From contig JAWPHD010001324.1 of assembly GCA_037043455.1 (NCBI GenBank), positions 269,679-333,678 of the forward strand: a DNA stretch of 64,000 nt. The letters are read 5' to 3'. Source of the DNA: Cyrtodaria siliqua (lineage: Eukaryota; Mollusca; Bivalvia; Adapedonta; Hiatellidae). Within the stretch, counting starts at the first letter, position 1; each line of letters begins with the position of its first letter. This document shows, in pieces, positions 45,226-56,735 of this stretch. Position numbers and translations under genes: made by a program. The notes beneath the pieces were generated by a model. It did not search any database. It had not been told where the DNA came from and worked only from the letters and a program-made list of their open reading frames with translations.

Positions 45226-47040
45226 CTGCTGAGTGTTTCCGCTCAATAACTTCATTTAGGAATGAGGTATTGGAATGAAACTTTATGGGTAGCTGGCTTA
45301 TATGAAAAGAAAGCTTGGGATTGCCTTTTGGGTAACTGGGGTCACTGGGTTCAAGGTCAAGGTCACTGCTACTAAAAATAGAAAAACGGTTTCCGCTCAA
45401 TAACTTCAGTTAGGAATGAGATATTGGAATGAGACTTTATGGTTAGATAGCTTATATGAACAGGAAGCTTAGGATGGCTTTGGGGTCACTGTGGTCAAGG
45501 TCACTGTTACTAAAATAGAAAAAACGTTACCGCTCAATAATTTCATTTAGGAATGAGATATCGGAATGAAACTTTATGGTGAGGTAGCTTATATGAAAAG
45601 GAAGCTCGTGATTGCATTTGGGGTCACTGGGCCAAGGTCACTGTTACGAAAAATAGAAAAACGCTTTCCTTCAGTTAGGAATGAGATATTGGAATGAAAC
45701 TTGATGGTTAGGTAGCTTATATGAAAAAGAAGCTTGGCATTGCATTTGGGGTCACTGGGGTCAAGGTTAATGTTACTAAAATAGAAAAACGTTTTCCCCT
45801 CAGTAACTTCAGTTAGGAATGAGATATTGGAATGAAACGTTATGGTTAGGTAGCTTTTATGAAAAGGAAGCTTGGGATTGTATTTGGGGTCACTGGGGTA
45901 AAAGTTAATATCACTGTTACTAAAAATAGAAAAACGGTTTCCACTCAGTAAGTTCATCTAGGAATGAGGTATTGGAATGAAACTTTATGGGTAGCTGGCT
46001 TATATGAAAAGAAAGCTTGGGATTGCCTTTTGGGTAACTGGGGTCACTGGGTTCAAGGTCAAGGTCACTGCTACTAAAAATAAAAACGGTTTCCGCTCAA
46101 TAACTTCAGTTAGGAATGAGATATTGGAATGAGACTTTATGGTAAGATAGCTTATATGAACAGGAAGCTTAGGATGGCTTTGGGGTCACTGTGGTCAAGG
46201 TCACTGTTACTAAAATAGAAAAGCGGTTTCCGCTCAGTAACTATTAAGAATGAGATATTGGAATGAAACTTTATGGGTCGTTAGCTTATATGAAATTGCA
46301 TGTGGGATCACAAGGGTCAATGTCAAGGTCACTGTACTAAAAATTGAAAAACGGTTTCCGCTCAGTAATGAGAAGAAATGGAATGAAACTTAATTGCTAG
46401 GTAGCTTATATGAAAAGGAAGCTTGGGATTGCATTTGGGGTCACTGGGATAAAGGTCAAGGTCACTGTTACTAAAAATAGAAAAACGGTTTCCGCTTAGT
46501 AACTTCAGTTAGGAATGAGATATTGGAATGAAACTATATGGGTAGGAAGCTTATATGAAAAGGAAGCTTGGGATTGCATTTGGGGTCACTGGGGTCAAGT
46601 TTACTGTTACTAAAAATAGAAAAACTGTTTCCTCTCAGTAACTTCATTAAGGAATGAGATATTTAAGTGAAACTATATGGCTAGGTAGCTTATATGAAAA
46701 GGAAGCTTGGGATTATATTTGGAATCACTGGGGTAAAGGTCAATGTCACTGTTACTAAAAATAGAAAAACGGTTTGTGCTCAATAACTTCAGTTAGGAAT
46801 GATATATTGGCATAAAACTTTATGGTTAGGAAGCTTTTATAAAAAGGAAGTTTGGGATGGCATTATGGGGTCACTGGGGTCAAGGTCGCTGTTACTAAAA
46901 ATAGAAAACGGGTTTCCCTCAATAACTTCAGTTAGGAATGAGATATTGGAATGAAACTTTATGGTTAGGTAGCTTATATGAAAAAGAGGCTTGGCATTGC
47001 ATTTGGAGTCACTGGGGTCAAGGTCACTGCTACTAAAATA
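45226..47040. repeat. ~140 bp tandem array T1, left part (about 13 units)
   Basis: Units of 130-155 bp share GGTTTCCGCTCAATAACTTC, AGGAATGAGATATTGGAATG, TAGCTTATATGAAAAGGAAG and GGTCAAGGTCACTG. A two-unit block at 45236-45515 recurs almost unchanged at 45947-46225, a higher-order repeat. The array breaks at 47040 and resumes at 50669 after an inserted element. Confidence 0.9.
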
Positions 47041-47534
47041 AACAAGAGGCCCAAGAGGGCCTGTGGACGCTCTACTGGCTGAAACAGCTCTTATAGATTT
47101 AGATAGATACAGCTAGATATAGCTCTCTTCTCCTATAGATTTAACAAAGGAAAATACAATATAGCATTTTTCAACAAATCAAGGGCCATAACTCTGTTAT
47201 TACTAACAAGATCTAGCTGGTTTTCGAAATTGTCCAAGATTTCATTGATATACCGCGCTTTGCACAACTAGACATCATACTGAGGCTTCCTGCCAAATTT
47301 CGTAGAAATTCAACAAGCCGTTTAAGAGGAGTAGCACCGAGAAGAAATTTAAAATAGAAATGTCAAAGGGCCATAACTCCGTCAAAAATCAGCAAAATGG
47401 AACAAAAGCGTGATATGCACAACTAGACATCTTACCGATGCTTCCTGCCAAGTTTCGTCGGAATTCAACAAGGCATTTAGGATGAGTAGCGCCGACAAGA
47501 AATTTTAAAGTAAGTGTCAAGTAATTAAAAAGAT

Positions 47535-47705
47535 AATGAATTTTTTTTTTAAAAAAATGAATAATTCAAATCAATCAAAAAAAAAAATGAAAGAATTAAA
47601 AAAAAAAAAAAAAAAAATTGAAACAATTTAAAAAAAAAAAAAATTAAATAAAAAATTGAAATTGAAAAAAAAATTAAAAAATAAATCAAACTAAAAACAA
47701 AATAC
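47535..47705. repeat. A-rich low-complexity tract
   Basis: Long A runs with a few T and G. The minus-strand frame across it encodes only Phe/Leu/Ile runs. Confidence 0.95.
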
Positions 47706-47749
47706 AAATTATTTTTTTCCCTATATAAGTCTTTATACAACTGTTACCC

Positions 47750-49392
47750 CCGGGGCGCGTCCAAATTTGACACCAGGGTCACCATTTGAACAAACTTGGT
47801 AGAGGACCATAAGCTGATGCTACATGTAATACATGAGAGCTCTGTGCCATGTGGTTCCAGAGAAGAAGATTTTTTTTCAGTTTTTGCCTATACAAGCCTT
47901 AGTAAAACTGTGACCCACCACAGGGTGGGGCCAAATGTGACCAATTGGTCACCATTTGAACAAATTGGTTAAAAGACCATAAGCTTATAGCAAATGCAAA
48001 ATATTAAACCCCTGGCTCTTGCAGTTTCAGAGAAGAAGATTTTTTAAGATTTTCCCTATACAAGCATTTATGTAAAACTGTGACCCCCGGGGCGGGCCCA
48101 GATGTGACCCCAGGGTCAACATTTGAACAAAATTGGTAAAGGACCATAAGCTTATAGCAACAGCAAAATATTAAACCTCTGGCTCTTGCAGTTTCGGAGA
48201 AGATCTTTTAAGTTTTTCCCTATACATGTCTATGTAAAACATCTGACCCTTGGGGCGGGGCCAAATGTGACCCCAGGGTCACCATTTGAACAAACTAGGT
48301 AAAGGACCATAAGCTTATAATAAATGTAAAATATCAAACCTCTGGCTCTTGTAGATTCCGAAAAGAAGATTTTTTAAAATAAAAAATCCTATATAAGTCT
48401 ATGTAAAACTGTGACCCTCGGGGCGGGGACAAATTTGACCCCAGGGTCACCATTTGAACAAACTTAGTAGAGGACTATAAGCTGATGCTACTTGTAATAC
48501 ATGAGAGCTCTGTGCCATGTGGTTCCAGAGAAGAAGATTTTTTTTTCAGTTTTTCCCTGTACAAGCCTATGTAAAACTGTGACCCCCGGGGTGGGGCCAA
48601 ATGTGACCCCTGGATCACCATTTGAACAAACTTGATAGAGAACCACAAGCTTATAGCAAATGCAAAATATTAAACCTCTGGCTCTTGCAGTTTCAGAGAA
48701 GAAGATTTTTTAAGTTTTTCCCTATACATGTCTATGTTAAACAAGTGACCCTTGGGGCGGGGCCAAATGTGACCCCAGGGTCACCATTTGAACAAACTAT
48801 GTAAAGGACCATAAGCTTATAATAAATGTAAAATATCAAACCTCTGGCTCTTGTAGATTCCGAAAAGAAGATTTTTTTAAAAAAAATCCTATATAAGTCT
48901 ATGTAAAACTGTGACCCACGGGGCGGGGACAAATTTGACCCCAGGGTCACCATTTGAACAAACTTAGTAGAGGACTATAAGCTGATGCTACATGTAATAC
49001 ATGAGAGCTCTGTGCCATGTGGTTCCAGAGAAGAAGATTTTTTTTCAGTTTTTCCCTGTACAAGCCTTTGTAAAACTGTGACCCCCGGGGTGGGGCCAAA
49101 TGTGACCCCTGGGTCACCATTTGAACAAACTTTGTAGAGAACCACAAGCTTATAGCAAATGCAAAATATTAAACCTCTGGCTCTTGCAGTTTCAGAGAAG
49201 AAGATTTTTTTAAGTTTTTCCCTATACATGTCTATGTTAAACAAGTGACCCTTGGGGCGGGGCCAAATGTGACCCGAGGGTCACCATTTGAACAAACTTG
49301 GTAAAGGACCATAAGCTTATAGTAAATGCAAAATATCAAACCTCTGGCTGTGGTAGTTTCCGAGAAGAAGATTTTTTAAAAAAAAATCCTAG
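47750..49392. repeat. ~168 bp tandem array T2 with three-unit higher order
   Basis: Ten units share GGTCACCATTTGAACAAAC, GACCATAAGCTTATAGCAAA, CCTCTGGCTCTTGCAGTTTC and GAGAAGAAGATTTTTT. Three consecutive unit types repeat as a block of about 500 bp (48281-48780 and 48781-49280). Two more units follow at 49965-50240, after the PHD-containing insertion. Confidence 0.9.
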
Positions 49393-49754
49393 AGCGGGTG
49401 CCCCTATTACCGAACACATAAGCCATTTTTGTTGTTGGTCGGAAATATATACACTTTCAGCAAAGAGAGATAACTACCTTCTTGATTTGTATGTTAGCTA
49501 CAATAACGCCTATTACCGAACATATACAGGGTATATACACAGAAGTTATCGTCCTTACAAAAGTGCTATCGACTGACCGAAAATCCGAACAATGATCTTA
49601 ATTCCGAACATAGGTGTTCCTAATTCCGAACAAAATGAATTTTTTTAAAAAAACGACACAACTTTCACAAAAGAACAATTTATAACAAACACATTATAAC
49701 ATTAAGAGATGTACAAACACTTCGGGCGCATTCATTGCCATGTTTTACCGAGGT
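49393..49754. other. Non-repeat segment next to the PHD fragment
   Basis: It differs from array T2. The phrases CCTATTACCGAACA and AATTCCGAACA recur several times over 250 bp. On the minus strand this would be the 3' side of the PHD-finger frame, so it may be that gene's captured 3' UTR or transposon end. Confidence 0.4.
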
Positions 49755-49961
49755 TTAGCAGTATTTGCACTCAAATGGTAGGTCTTCCAGATCACCAATA
49801 AGTTCTTCGGCAACACATGGTAGGTGAAAGCGCCTGAAGCAATTTGTACACTGAATATATTCATCGCAGAGTGGTGTTTCGCACTTAAAACAGTTAGTGA
49901 CATCTACATGTGCATTGTCATCGAGCCAGAGGTTTAATATTTTGCTGTTGCTATAAGCTTA
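49755..49961 (-). pseudogene. PHD-finger C-terminal fragment captured in the Helitron-like element
   Basis: A minus-strand frame missed by length filters reads NCFKCETPLCDEYIQCTNCF, RRFHLPCVAEEL, then DLPFECKYC and a TAA stop at 49755. The spacing Cys-x2-Cys, Cys-x2-Cys, His, Cys, Cys-x2-Cys is the C4HC3 pattern of a PHD zinc finger; PHD fingers usually bind histone H3 tails, and some invertebrate transposases carry such a domain at their C-terminus. There is no start codon or splice site that completes a gene. The frame continues upstream into sequence shared with repeat array T2 (here inverted), so the piece was probably captured or rearranged with the element. It could be transposase or host derived. 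Confidence 0.7.
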
Positions 49962-50668
49962 TGGTCCCAGGGTCACCATTTGAACAAACTAGGTAAAGGA
50001 CCATAAGCTTATAATAAATGTAAAATATCAAACCTCTGGCTCTTGTAGATTCCGAAAAGAAGATTTTTTAAAATAAAAAATCCTATATAAGTCTATGTAA
50101 AACTGTGACCCACGGGGCGGGGACAAATTTGACCCCAGGGTCACCATTTGAACAAACTTAGTAGAGGACCATAAGCTGATGCTACATGTATTACATGAGA
50201 GCTCTGTGCCTTGTGGTTTCAGAGAAGAAGATTTTCTAAAGTTTTTTCCTATATGTCTATATGAAAAACATGCAAAACCTCAATATACAAACGTTGGACC
50301 CCCGGGGCACAGCCATTTTTGATCCCGGGGACTTTATTTGAACAAACTTGATAGTCTAGGCGTTGGCGATCATTTTAAAAGAAAAACTGTTGAAATCTGT
50401 CTAGCGGTTCTGGAGGTGAAGATTTTTTAAGGTTTTGACCATATGTGGTTATGGCAGCCATCTTGGATGTAGCGCTGACCTAATTTTAACAAATCTAAAA
50501 AGCATTCAACTAAGGATCATCCATGTGAAGTTTGGTCAAAATTAGCCAAGCGGTTTCTGAGGAGAAGTCGTTTGAAGAAAAGTTAACGGACGACGGACGA
50601 CGGACGACGGAAGACGGACAACACACCATCCCATAAGCTCTGCTGGCCCTTGGCCAGTAGAGCTAAAA

Positions 50669-51065
50669 ACGGTTTCCGCTCGGTTATTTCAGTTAGGAAT
50701 GAGATATTGGAATGAAACTTTATGGGTATCTAGCTTATATGAAAAGGAAGCTTGAGATTGCCTTTGGGGTCACTGGGGTCACTGGGTTCAAGGTCAAGGT
50801 CACTGCTACTAAAAATAGAAAAACGATTTCCGCTCAATAACTTCAGCTAGGAATGAGATATTGGAATGAAACTTTATGGTTAGATAGATTATATGAACAG
50901 GAAACTTAGGATTGCTTTGGGGTCACTGGGGTCAAGGTCACTGTTACTAAAATAGAAAAAACGTTTTCGCTCAATAACTTCATTAAGGAATGAGATATTG
51001 GAATGAAACTTTATGGTGAGGTAGCTTATATGAAAAGGGAGCTCGGGATTGCATTTGGAGTCACT
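50669..51065. repeat. Array T1, right part (about three units)
   Basis: Units resume with AAAACGGTTTCCGCTCGG immediately after the element's terminal hairpin and fade out near 51065. The same core phrases as 45226-47040 are present. Confidence 0.9.
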
Positions 51066-51763
51066 GAAAATAAAGTTTCAGATCGGCTTTAAAATGAGTC
51101 AACATTTCAATCAGATTTACGAACGGTTGTCACGTGCAATGTCGTTAAGTTACACGTCAACAACAGGCATTCATAGCCCCGCAATGATCGTTGCTTGGTT
51201 CGTACAACTTTCAACAAATCCGCAAACCAATGACCGAGTGTTGTCTAAGAAGTAAGAACTTATATAATTTAAACACTTGCCTCTCACGGCGCATGTTTTA
51301 GTCCCAAATGTGTCAGTTGCTTATGAAAGATATATGCTGGTTCTGTCCAGTTGTTGCAGAAGTGTTCCTTTAAAACATATTAATATTAGAACCAGAGGGT
51401 CTCCCACCATTTATATGCAATATTAATATGTATTTTATGGGGTTCTCCGTGGCGGAGTAGTTTAATACGTTCCAATCGGGCCTGTATATGAACACCGTCG
51501 GTTGCTTGCAAACGCTTATCCTCGTGTGGTTCCCGGGCAGGAAGAGGATCATCGCTTATCCAGACAGAGAAGTCAAATGTTAATTTTGTAATTTGTATCA
51601 TGTTCATTAAGGTTTATATCATGATCCCTGCACTGTTTCAGTAGCTATAATCAAACGATCAATAATATAAGCTTTAGAATTTGTAGTTCTAAATAAAACC
51701 TACTATTTATGACATTGCTACCAATTCATTGATACTTTTCTTAAATAATAAAACAAAGTGTGC

Positions 51764-51798
<35 letters not shown>

Positions 51799-52137
51799 TG
51801 GTGGTAAAACAAGGGAAATGCCACTCGCGACTTCGCCTCTTAATTACTTTTAATGAGGCCTCCACATAGTTGGGGCTCTATGAACGCCAACGTATTGTAC
51901 GTCCCCTTCTTGGACCACTTATCGAATGTGAATGTATATACTGAAACATTTACCTTTTAATACCAATGGTTCCGTCCATTAAGTTTCGAGCCCAATTGTT
52001 GGCTCATAGTGAAATGCTGCCACTTTACAAATATCATTTCCTGCGAGTCCTTTTGAGTGTTCTACAGTGGCCTAGTAAGACCAAATGCATTGTTGACCTG
52101 TTTATGGTCGAGCAAAGTCGATTTTGATAACCTGTGA
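51066..52137. other. No gene recognised; possible SINE relic and (GT)n run
   Basis: An A-box-like TGGCGGAGTAGTTTAATACG at 51451 lacks a clear B box. A (GT)n microsatellite lies at 51760-51794. No other structure was seen. Confidence 0.4.
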
Positions 52138-52153
52138 TTTAAAAAATATGCAT

Positions 52154-52490
52154 TGAATTGGGTTTTAAGGCGCGCGAACACGTGAAAGGTTATATGTCGC
52201 CTAACAGGAATGAACGTGCCAGGCTCATCCCCCATTTACATCGAGATAAAATATGGACCTTATTACATACAGAACTGCAGATTTGCTGCAAATTCTATAG
52301 TAGACACTCCGTTTACGATGGAGCCACGTTTCCACGTTTGCATACGCGGTGTCATGATAAAACCCTGAATGAGCATTAAAAATATGACAAAATGAATATG
52401 AATGGGGATGGGGTGGTCCTACCCCTCTGCATGTGACAGTGTGTTTGTGAGATTGCAGTGGTTGTATTCTACCCCGACAACCACACGGGG
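52154..52490 (-). mobile_element. SINE-like retroposon R2, copy 3
   Basis: Keeps AAGGCGCGCGAACACGTG, GTGCCAGGCTCATCC and CAACCACACGGGG. The flanks ATTTAAAAAATATGC (left) and ATTTAAAATATATATGC (right) look like a decayed target duplication. The right flank is also the first bases of the 44 bp satellite, so the insertion lies at the satellite edge. Confidence 0.75.
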
Positions 52491-52493
52491 ATT

Positions 52494-53177
52494 TAAAATA
52501 TATATGCTCGCTCATCTATCCGCCGGTGTATTTGTCATAAAATATATATGCTCGCTCATCTATCCGCCGGTGTATTTGTCATAAAATATATATGCTCGCT
52601 CATCTATCCGCCGGTGTATTTGTCATAAAATATATATGTCCGCTCATCTATCCGCCGGTGTATTTGTCATAAAATATATATGCCCACTCATCTATCCGCC
52701 GGTGTATTTGTCATAAAATATATATGCTCGCTCATCTATCCGCCGGTGTATTTGTCATAAAATATATATGCTCGCTCATCTATCCGCCGGTGTATTTGTC
52801 ATAAAAAAGATATGCTCGCTCATCTATCCGCCGGTGTATTTGTCATAAAATATATATGCTCGCACATCTATCCGCCGGTGTATTTGTCATAAAAAAGATA
52901 TGCTCGCTCATCTATCCGCCGGTGTATTTGTCATAAAATATATATGCTCGCTCATCTATCCGCCGGTGTATTTGTCATAAAATATATATGCTCGCACATC
53001 TATCCGCCGGTGTATTTGTCATAAAAAAGATATGCTCGCTCATCTATCCGCCGGTGTATTTGTCATAAAATATATATGCTCGCTCATCTATCCGCCGGTG
53101 TATTTGTCATAAAATCTATATGCCCGCTCATCTATCTACCGGTGTATATCTATCTACCGGTGTATTTGTCATAAAAT
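52494..53177. repeat. 44 bp satellite, about 15 units
   Basis: The unit contains ATATATGCTCGCTCATCTAT then CCGCCGGTGTATTTGTCAT. Units are nearly identical; variants (AAAAAAGATATG, CGCACATC, CCACTCATC) recur in adjacent pairs, pointing to recent local amplification. The last two units are diverged (CTATCTACCGGTGTAT). Regular spacing looks CRISPR-like but there are no unique spacers. Confidence 0.95.
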
Positions 53178-53439
53178 GCATCCTATTGAAAGCAAAAATA
53201 CAAAAACTAAAATCATATGTGATAGGATGATAAACAGTATATTATCTTTCAATATCCATCAACAAATTTCAACTTTTAAAGTGTTTCATTGGTGAAATTG
53301 TGACCACAAATATGTCACATTAGGTCTGGTACAAAAACAAAGATGGCGGTATAACGGTGTATAGCAGTCTCGGCCTGCCAAGACCTATCATACATTTCTC
53401 TTACTTGCAGATACATGGTTCTGAATCCGAGTAGCAAAA

Positions 53440-53750
53440 CAGTTTATCAAAGCTCTATCCAGGTGTTAAGGTAATTCAATAATGTACATGTGCCGATTAA
53501 AAGTTTAGGTTTATATATTCACGGGTTCTTAAAATATCCGTGATTGAATATGCGTAAATTGAATTATGAGTTGGTAATTTGACGCTCCTGTTTTGGGATT
53601 TGGCCTGGCTTGTTAACTATATAGTTCGATTATCAAAACATGCAAGTTATATATATGACATATATATATACCTCGTCGTCAGTAGGTTTAGAAACTGCGT
53701 ACAATGTTGTAAAATGTGGCTGTTGTTGGCGGGATAGCTACTTTAAGAAC
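53440..53750 (+). repeat. Repeat family R1, copy
   Basis: Shares CTATCCAGGTGTTAAG, AATTATGAGTTGGTAA, GGCCTGGCTTGTTAA, the TA-rich spot and CCTCGTCGTCAGTAGG with the copy at 15870-16195. The TA-rich spot is uninterrupted here. Confidence 0.8.
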
Positions 53751-53854
53751 GAATATTAAATGCATCTGCACATTGAATTTGCACCCGAAACACATCACAT
53801 TTATTGTATTGGTATTGTATTGACATCCATAATTCTTCTATTTCGCCTCCACTC

Positions 53855-54010
53855 CGCGTCTTCTTGGCCGGGATAGTACAAAGCTGTCTCGCTTCTCACC
53901 GCTGCGGGTTCGAACTCCACTGGTAGCTAGACATGTCAAGGGAGAAATTGTCGATTCTTACAGATGGCGGGAGTTATACAGTTCTGGTTCTACCCAGGAA
54001 AAAATGGGTG
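53855..54010 (+). mobile_element. SINE family B, decayed copy
   Basis: A damaged head (TTGGCCGGGATAGTACAAAG) is followed by CTCACCGCTGCGGGTTCGAA and ACAGATGGCGGGAGT, matching the copy at 6774-7050. Confidence 0.65.
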
Positions 54011-54189
54011 GTTTGCCTCTACCACTAACAAATCGACCGTCATATATTGCCTAACATGTGCAAACAATTACATAAAAAACATTCAAACAAATCCACTCCG
54101 TTTAAAGGTGAAAGGAAATGCTCTCAGTTGTAGCTATTTATTTATTTACACTCGCACTTTACGTTCCTAGACAGCATGCAAATAAAAAC

Positions 54190-55935
54190 ATCATAATTTA
54201 TATGTGCAGATTAAAAGTATAGGTTTATAATGAATGAATGAATGAATGAATGCATGGTGTTTTACGGCACGTCGACACATAAATAGGTCATATTGTGCGC
54301 AAAAACCGATGAAAGGTGAAGTGAATTATGAGTTGCTAACTCTTAATTCGACGCTCCAGTTTTGGAGGATGGCTTGGCTGGATAAAGCCGTTTATACTGT
54401 GTCCATAGAGTTTGTATTCGCAAAATATGCAAGCTATATATACTGAAAGGATAAAGAAACGCATTATCAAAAAGTTGCCTATTCTATTATATACACCTAA
54501 TTCCACGTAATATTCCAGATATATCTCAACGTGTTTTGTACAAAAAGGGGCTACAGCTAATTACAGAAAGGACAACTATGTCATGTAGTAGACCATTTAA
54601 TCAAAGTATACTTTGTTACACGAAATTCATAAATGTTGAAATTTCCCTTGAAAAAGTCAAGCCATTTCAGTATTGTGTTTAATGTTAAGAGATTGCAACG
54701 TGTAAAGCCTAAGTTTGCTCACCCGCTTGAGAAAAATGCGCATTCTGTCGATAATGAAACTTTAAAGGGGTAACCATTGATGTGTTCAGTGCTGTTTAAA
54801 CCTTATTTCCGAAAGGACATGCTTAATGTCGCCCTGTACTATTCCATCAGCAGTAGCATATTAAGCATACAATATATACCGAAAATACCCATTATGCGTT
54901 TATTTTTATTTTCAGTTCAGGTCTCACACATCTTTTATCTCCCCTGAAAGCTCACGGACGTAGAGGCAAAAGGAAAACAGAAAATATATCTATTTTTTCT
55001 CAATTTTGGTCAGATACCATTATTGATTTGGGGCTTCTGATTGGTTGAAAAAGTATAGGGTCTATTAGGGCATATAGTCAGATTGTTAGGTAGATTCTGG
55101 TTGGATTAAATTACCCAAATCACAACAAATCCCCATAAAACATCAAAATATTATGTTTCCATCATAAAACATGTTGATTTACGATATTTTGACTGAAATT
55201 TGCATTTTTATGGATACAATTTTACTGAGAGTATATTCGCAAAAAGTAAAATTTCTTTACTGCCATTCTGGGGGTGGCCACCTTCAGTGAACTATTAGAG
55301 GCTGAAAGCATCAGATTATCCACAATTTGCTGGTCATTTTTGAGTGTCTCTAAGATAGTTCTTTAAAAACAGTTAGGTTTTATCATCCATTCGGATATAG
55401 GAATAGGGGTTGTAGGCCAAACGGCTATAATGGAGGACTATGGGAAATGCAATAGTGGTATATGACCTTTTAGGCAATTTTTAATTTGAAAAGTAGGTTT
55501 TTCTTTGCTTTAGCATACATCTGCAATGTAAAAGACAGATGATACAGAAAATCCCATGTTGATATGAGATTTCATTCAAAATTCAGAATTGTTTGACCGA
55601 AGCACCGCATATTCAGCTAGATAGTGTATGAATTTTGTATTTCCATAGGGTTCACAAAACAGGAGCGAGAAAAAAAAACCTGGCTAACTTATGTATTTTA
55701 TTGTTTTAAATTACTGGTCTTGGCTATACTGAAGATATTAAACCAACAACAATGTCTGCTGCCCTGCTTTGAAGCTCAGATGTTGGAAAAGGCTGTATAC
55801 AGTAACCCTATGAGAAAATTAATTGAGGTGTGAGACCTATATATATACCTCGTCATCAGTAGGTTTAGAAACGGTGTACATATGTTGTAAAAGTTAGTTG
55901 GCCGGATAGCTAGTTTAAGGTTCCTATACGTGCTT
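54190..55935 (+). repeat. Repeat R1 split by MITE M1 and other sequence
   Basis: The R1 left part ends at GCAAAATATGCAAGCTATATA (54436); its remainder, ACCTCGTCATCAGTAGG to GCCGGATAGCTAG, resumes at 55838-55920. Between them are MITE M1 copy 3 and about 0.9 kb of unclassified AT-rich DNA. Confidence 0.7.
54443..54915. mobile_element. MITE family M1, copy 3
   Basis: Terminal repeats CTGAAAGGATAAAGAAACGC at the left and their decayed complement ending TTTTCAG at the right. The interior is that of copy 1 in reverse orientation (for example GGGGTAACCATTGATGTGTT). Inserted at the TATATA spot of repeat R1. Confidence 0.8.
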
Positions 55936-56199
55936 GACTGGTTAGTACGGAGCCCCGCAGATGACATGCAGAAAAAATAATTTAAAGCATTCGTGCGCTC
56001 TACTACAGCGAAGAGCGTGCGAACGCTGTAGTACAGCGTGCGAACGCTTTAGCTACAGCGTGCGAACGCTCCACTAGAGCGTATTTCACTTCATAATTCC
56101 TTATTTTGAATTCCGCATTCCCCCGAATTATGTAAATCTTTTAAATATTGGGTATCGTACATTGGAAACCCCCAGGGGTCGTGGGTTCAAATCTCAAAG

Positions 56200-56480
56200 G
56201 AGGCTTTTTTTTCTTCTTGTTATGCCCCCCGAAGGGAAGCATATAGTATTCACACTGTCAGTTAGTTCGTCCGTCCGTCCGTCCGTCCGTCAGTGCGTTC
56301 GTCTGTACTATCTTGTCTTGTATTTGAGACCTATACCTTCAAAAAACATTAAACTGTACTCAAGGGCTGACGCGTCGCCATCGCCGATGCCGGAAACGTG
56401 ATTTAAAGGAAAACATTTCAAGACGTACGGACGGACACTGGTCACCCTTTGTATCTCACTCCCAGCAATCAACGACGGGG
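56200..56480. repeat. Fragment with TATGCCCCCCGAAGGG end and (GTCC)n
   Basis: A small terminal hairpin (TATGCCCCCCGAAGGGAAGC ATA) is followed by a (CGTC)n-type tract. A related terminus closes the block at 59197-59227. It lies within the foldback element. Confidence 0.6.
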
Positions 56481-56514
56481 CATACTAATTATCAATTTAC
56501 TAATATAGTAATTA

Positions 56515-56735
56515 TAATAGTTAACCAGACAGAATAAACCCCAAAACTGGAGAGTCGAATTAAGAGTACTTATAATTCATTTTACGCATATATAATCACG
56601 ATTATTTTAAGAAACCTTGAATGATCATACTTTAATCGGCAAATATACCTCAATATGTGACCTGAACACCTGGATAGTTTTGATAAACGGTTTTGAGGTG
56701 TACTTTTGCCGTTATTTGCGGGTTAGTTTCTTTAA
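56515..56735 (-). repeat. Repeat family R1, minus copy
   Basis: Complement of R1: AAAACTGGAGAGTCGAATTA, ACACCTGGATAGTTTTGATA and GGGTTAGTTTCTTTAA. Inserted inside the foldback element at 55946-57286. Confidence 0.75.

Larger units (their letters stand above)
47041..50668 (+). mobile_element. Helitron-like non-autonomous element inserted in array T1
   Basis: The left end AACAAGAGGCCCAAGAGGGC is itself a small hairpin; the right end is a (GGACGAC)n tract, then GCTCTGCTGGCC ... GGCCAGTAGAGC, a hairpin followed by TAAAA. A terminal hairpin followed by CTAA and insertion in AT-rich sequence without duplication fit Helitron/Helentron-type elements. Inside are the modules also seen at 24400-25745, an A-rich stretch (47535-47700), a 168 bp tandem array, and a captured PHD-finger fragment. 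Array T1 continues on both sides. No Rep/helicase gene is present. Confidence 0.65.

Noticed and set aside
49298..49576. 92-codon plus-strand frame
   Set aside because: Crosses the boundary between array T2 and the inserted segment and has no domain; the real signal is the PHD frame on the other strand.
52494..53177. CRISPR-like regular array
   Set aside because: Units are complete 44 bp tandem copies without unique spacers, and the context is a eukaryotic genome.
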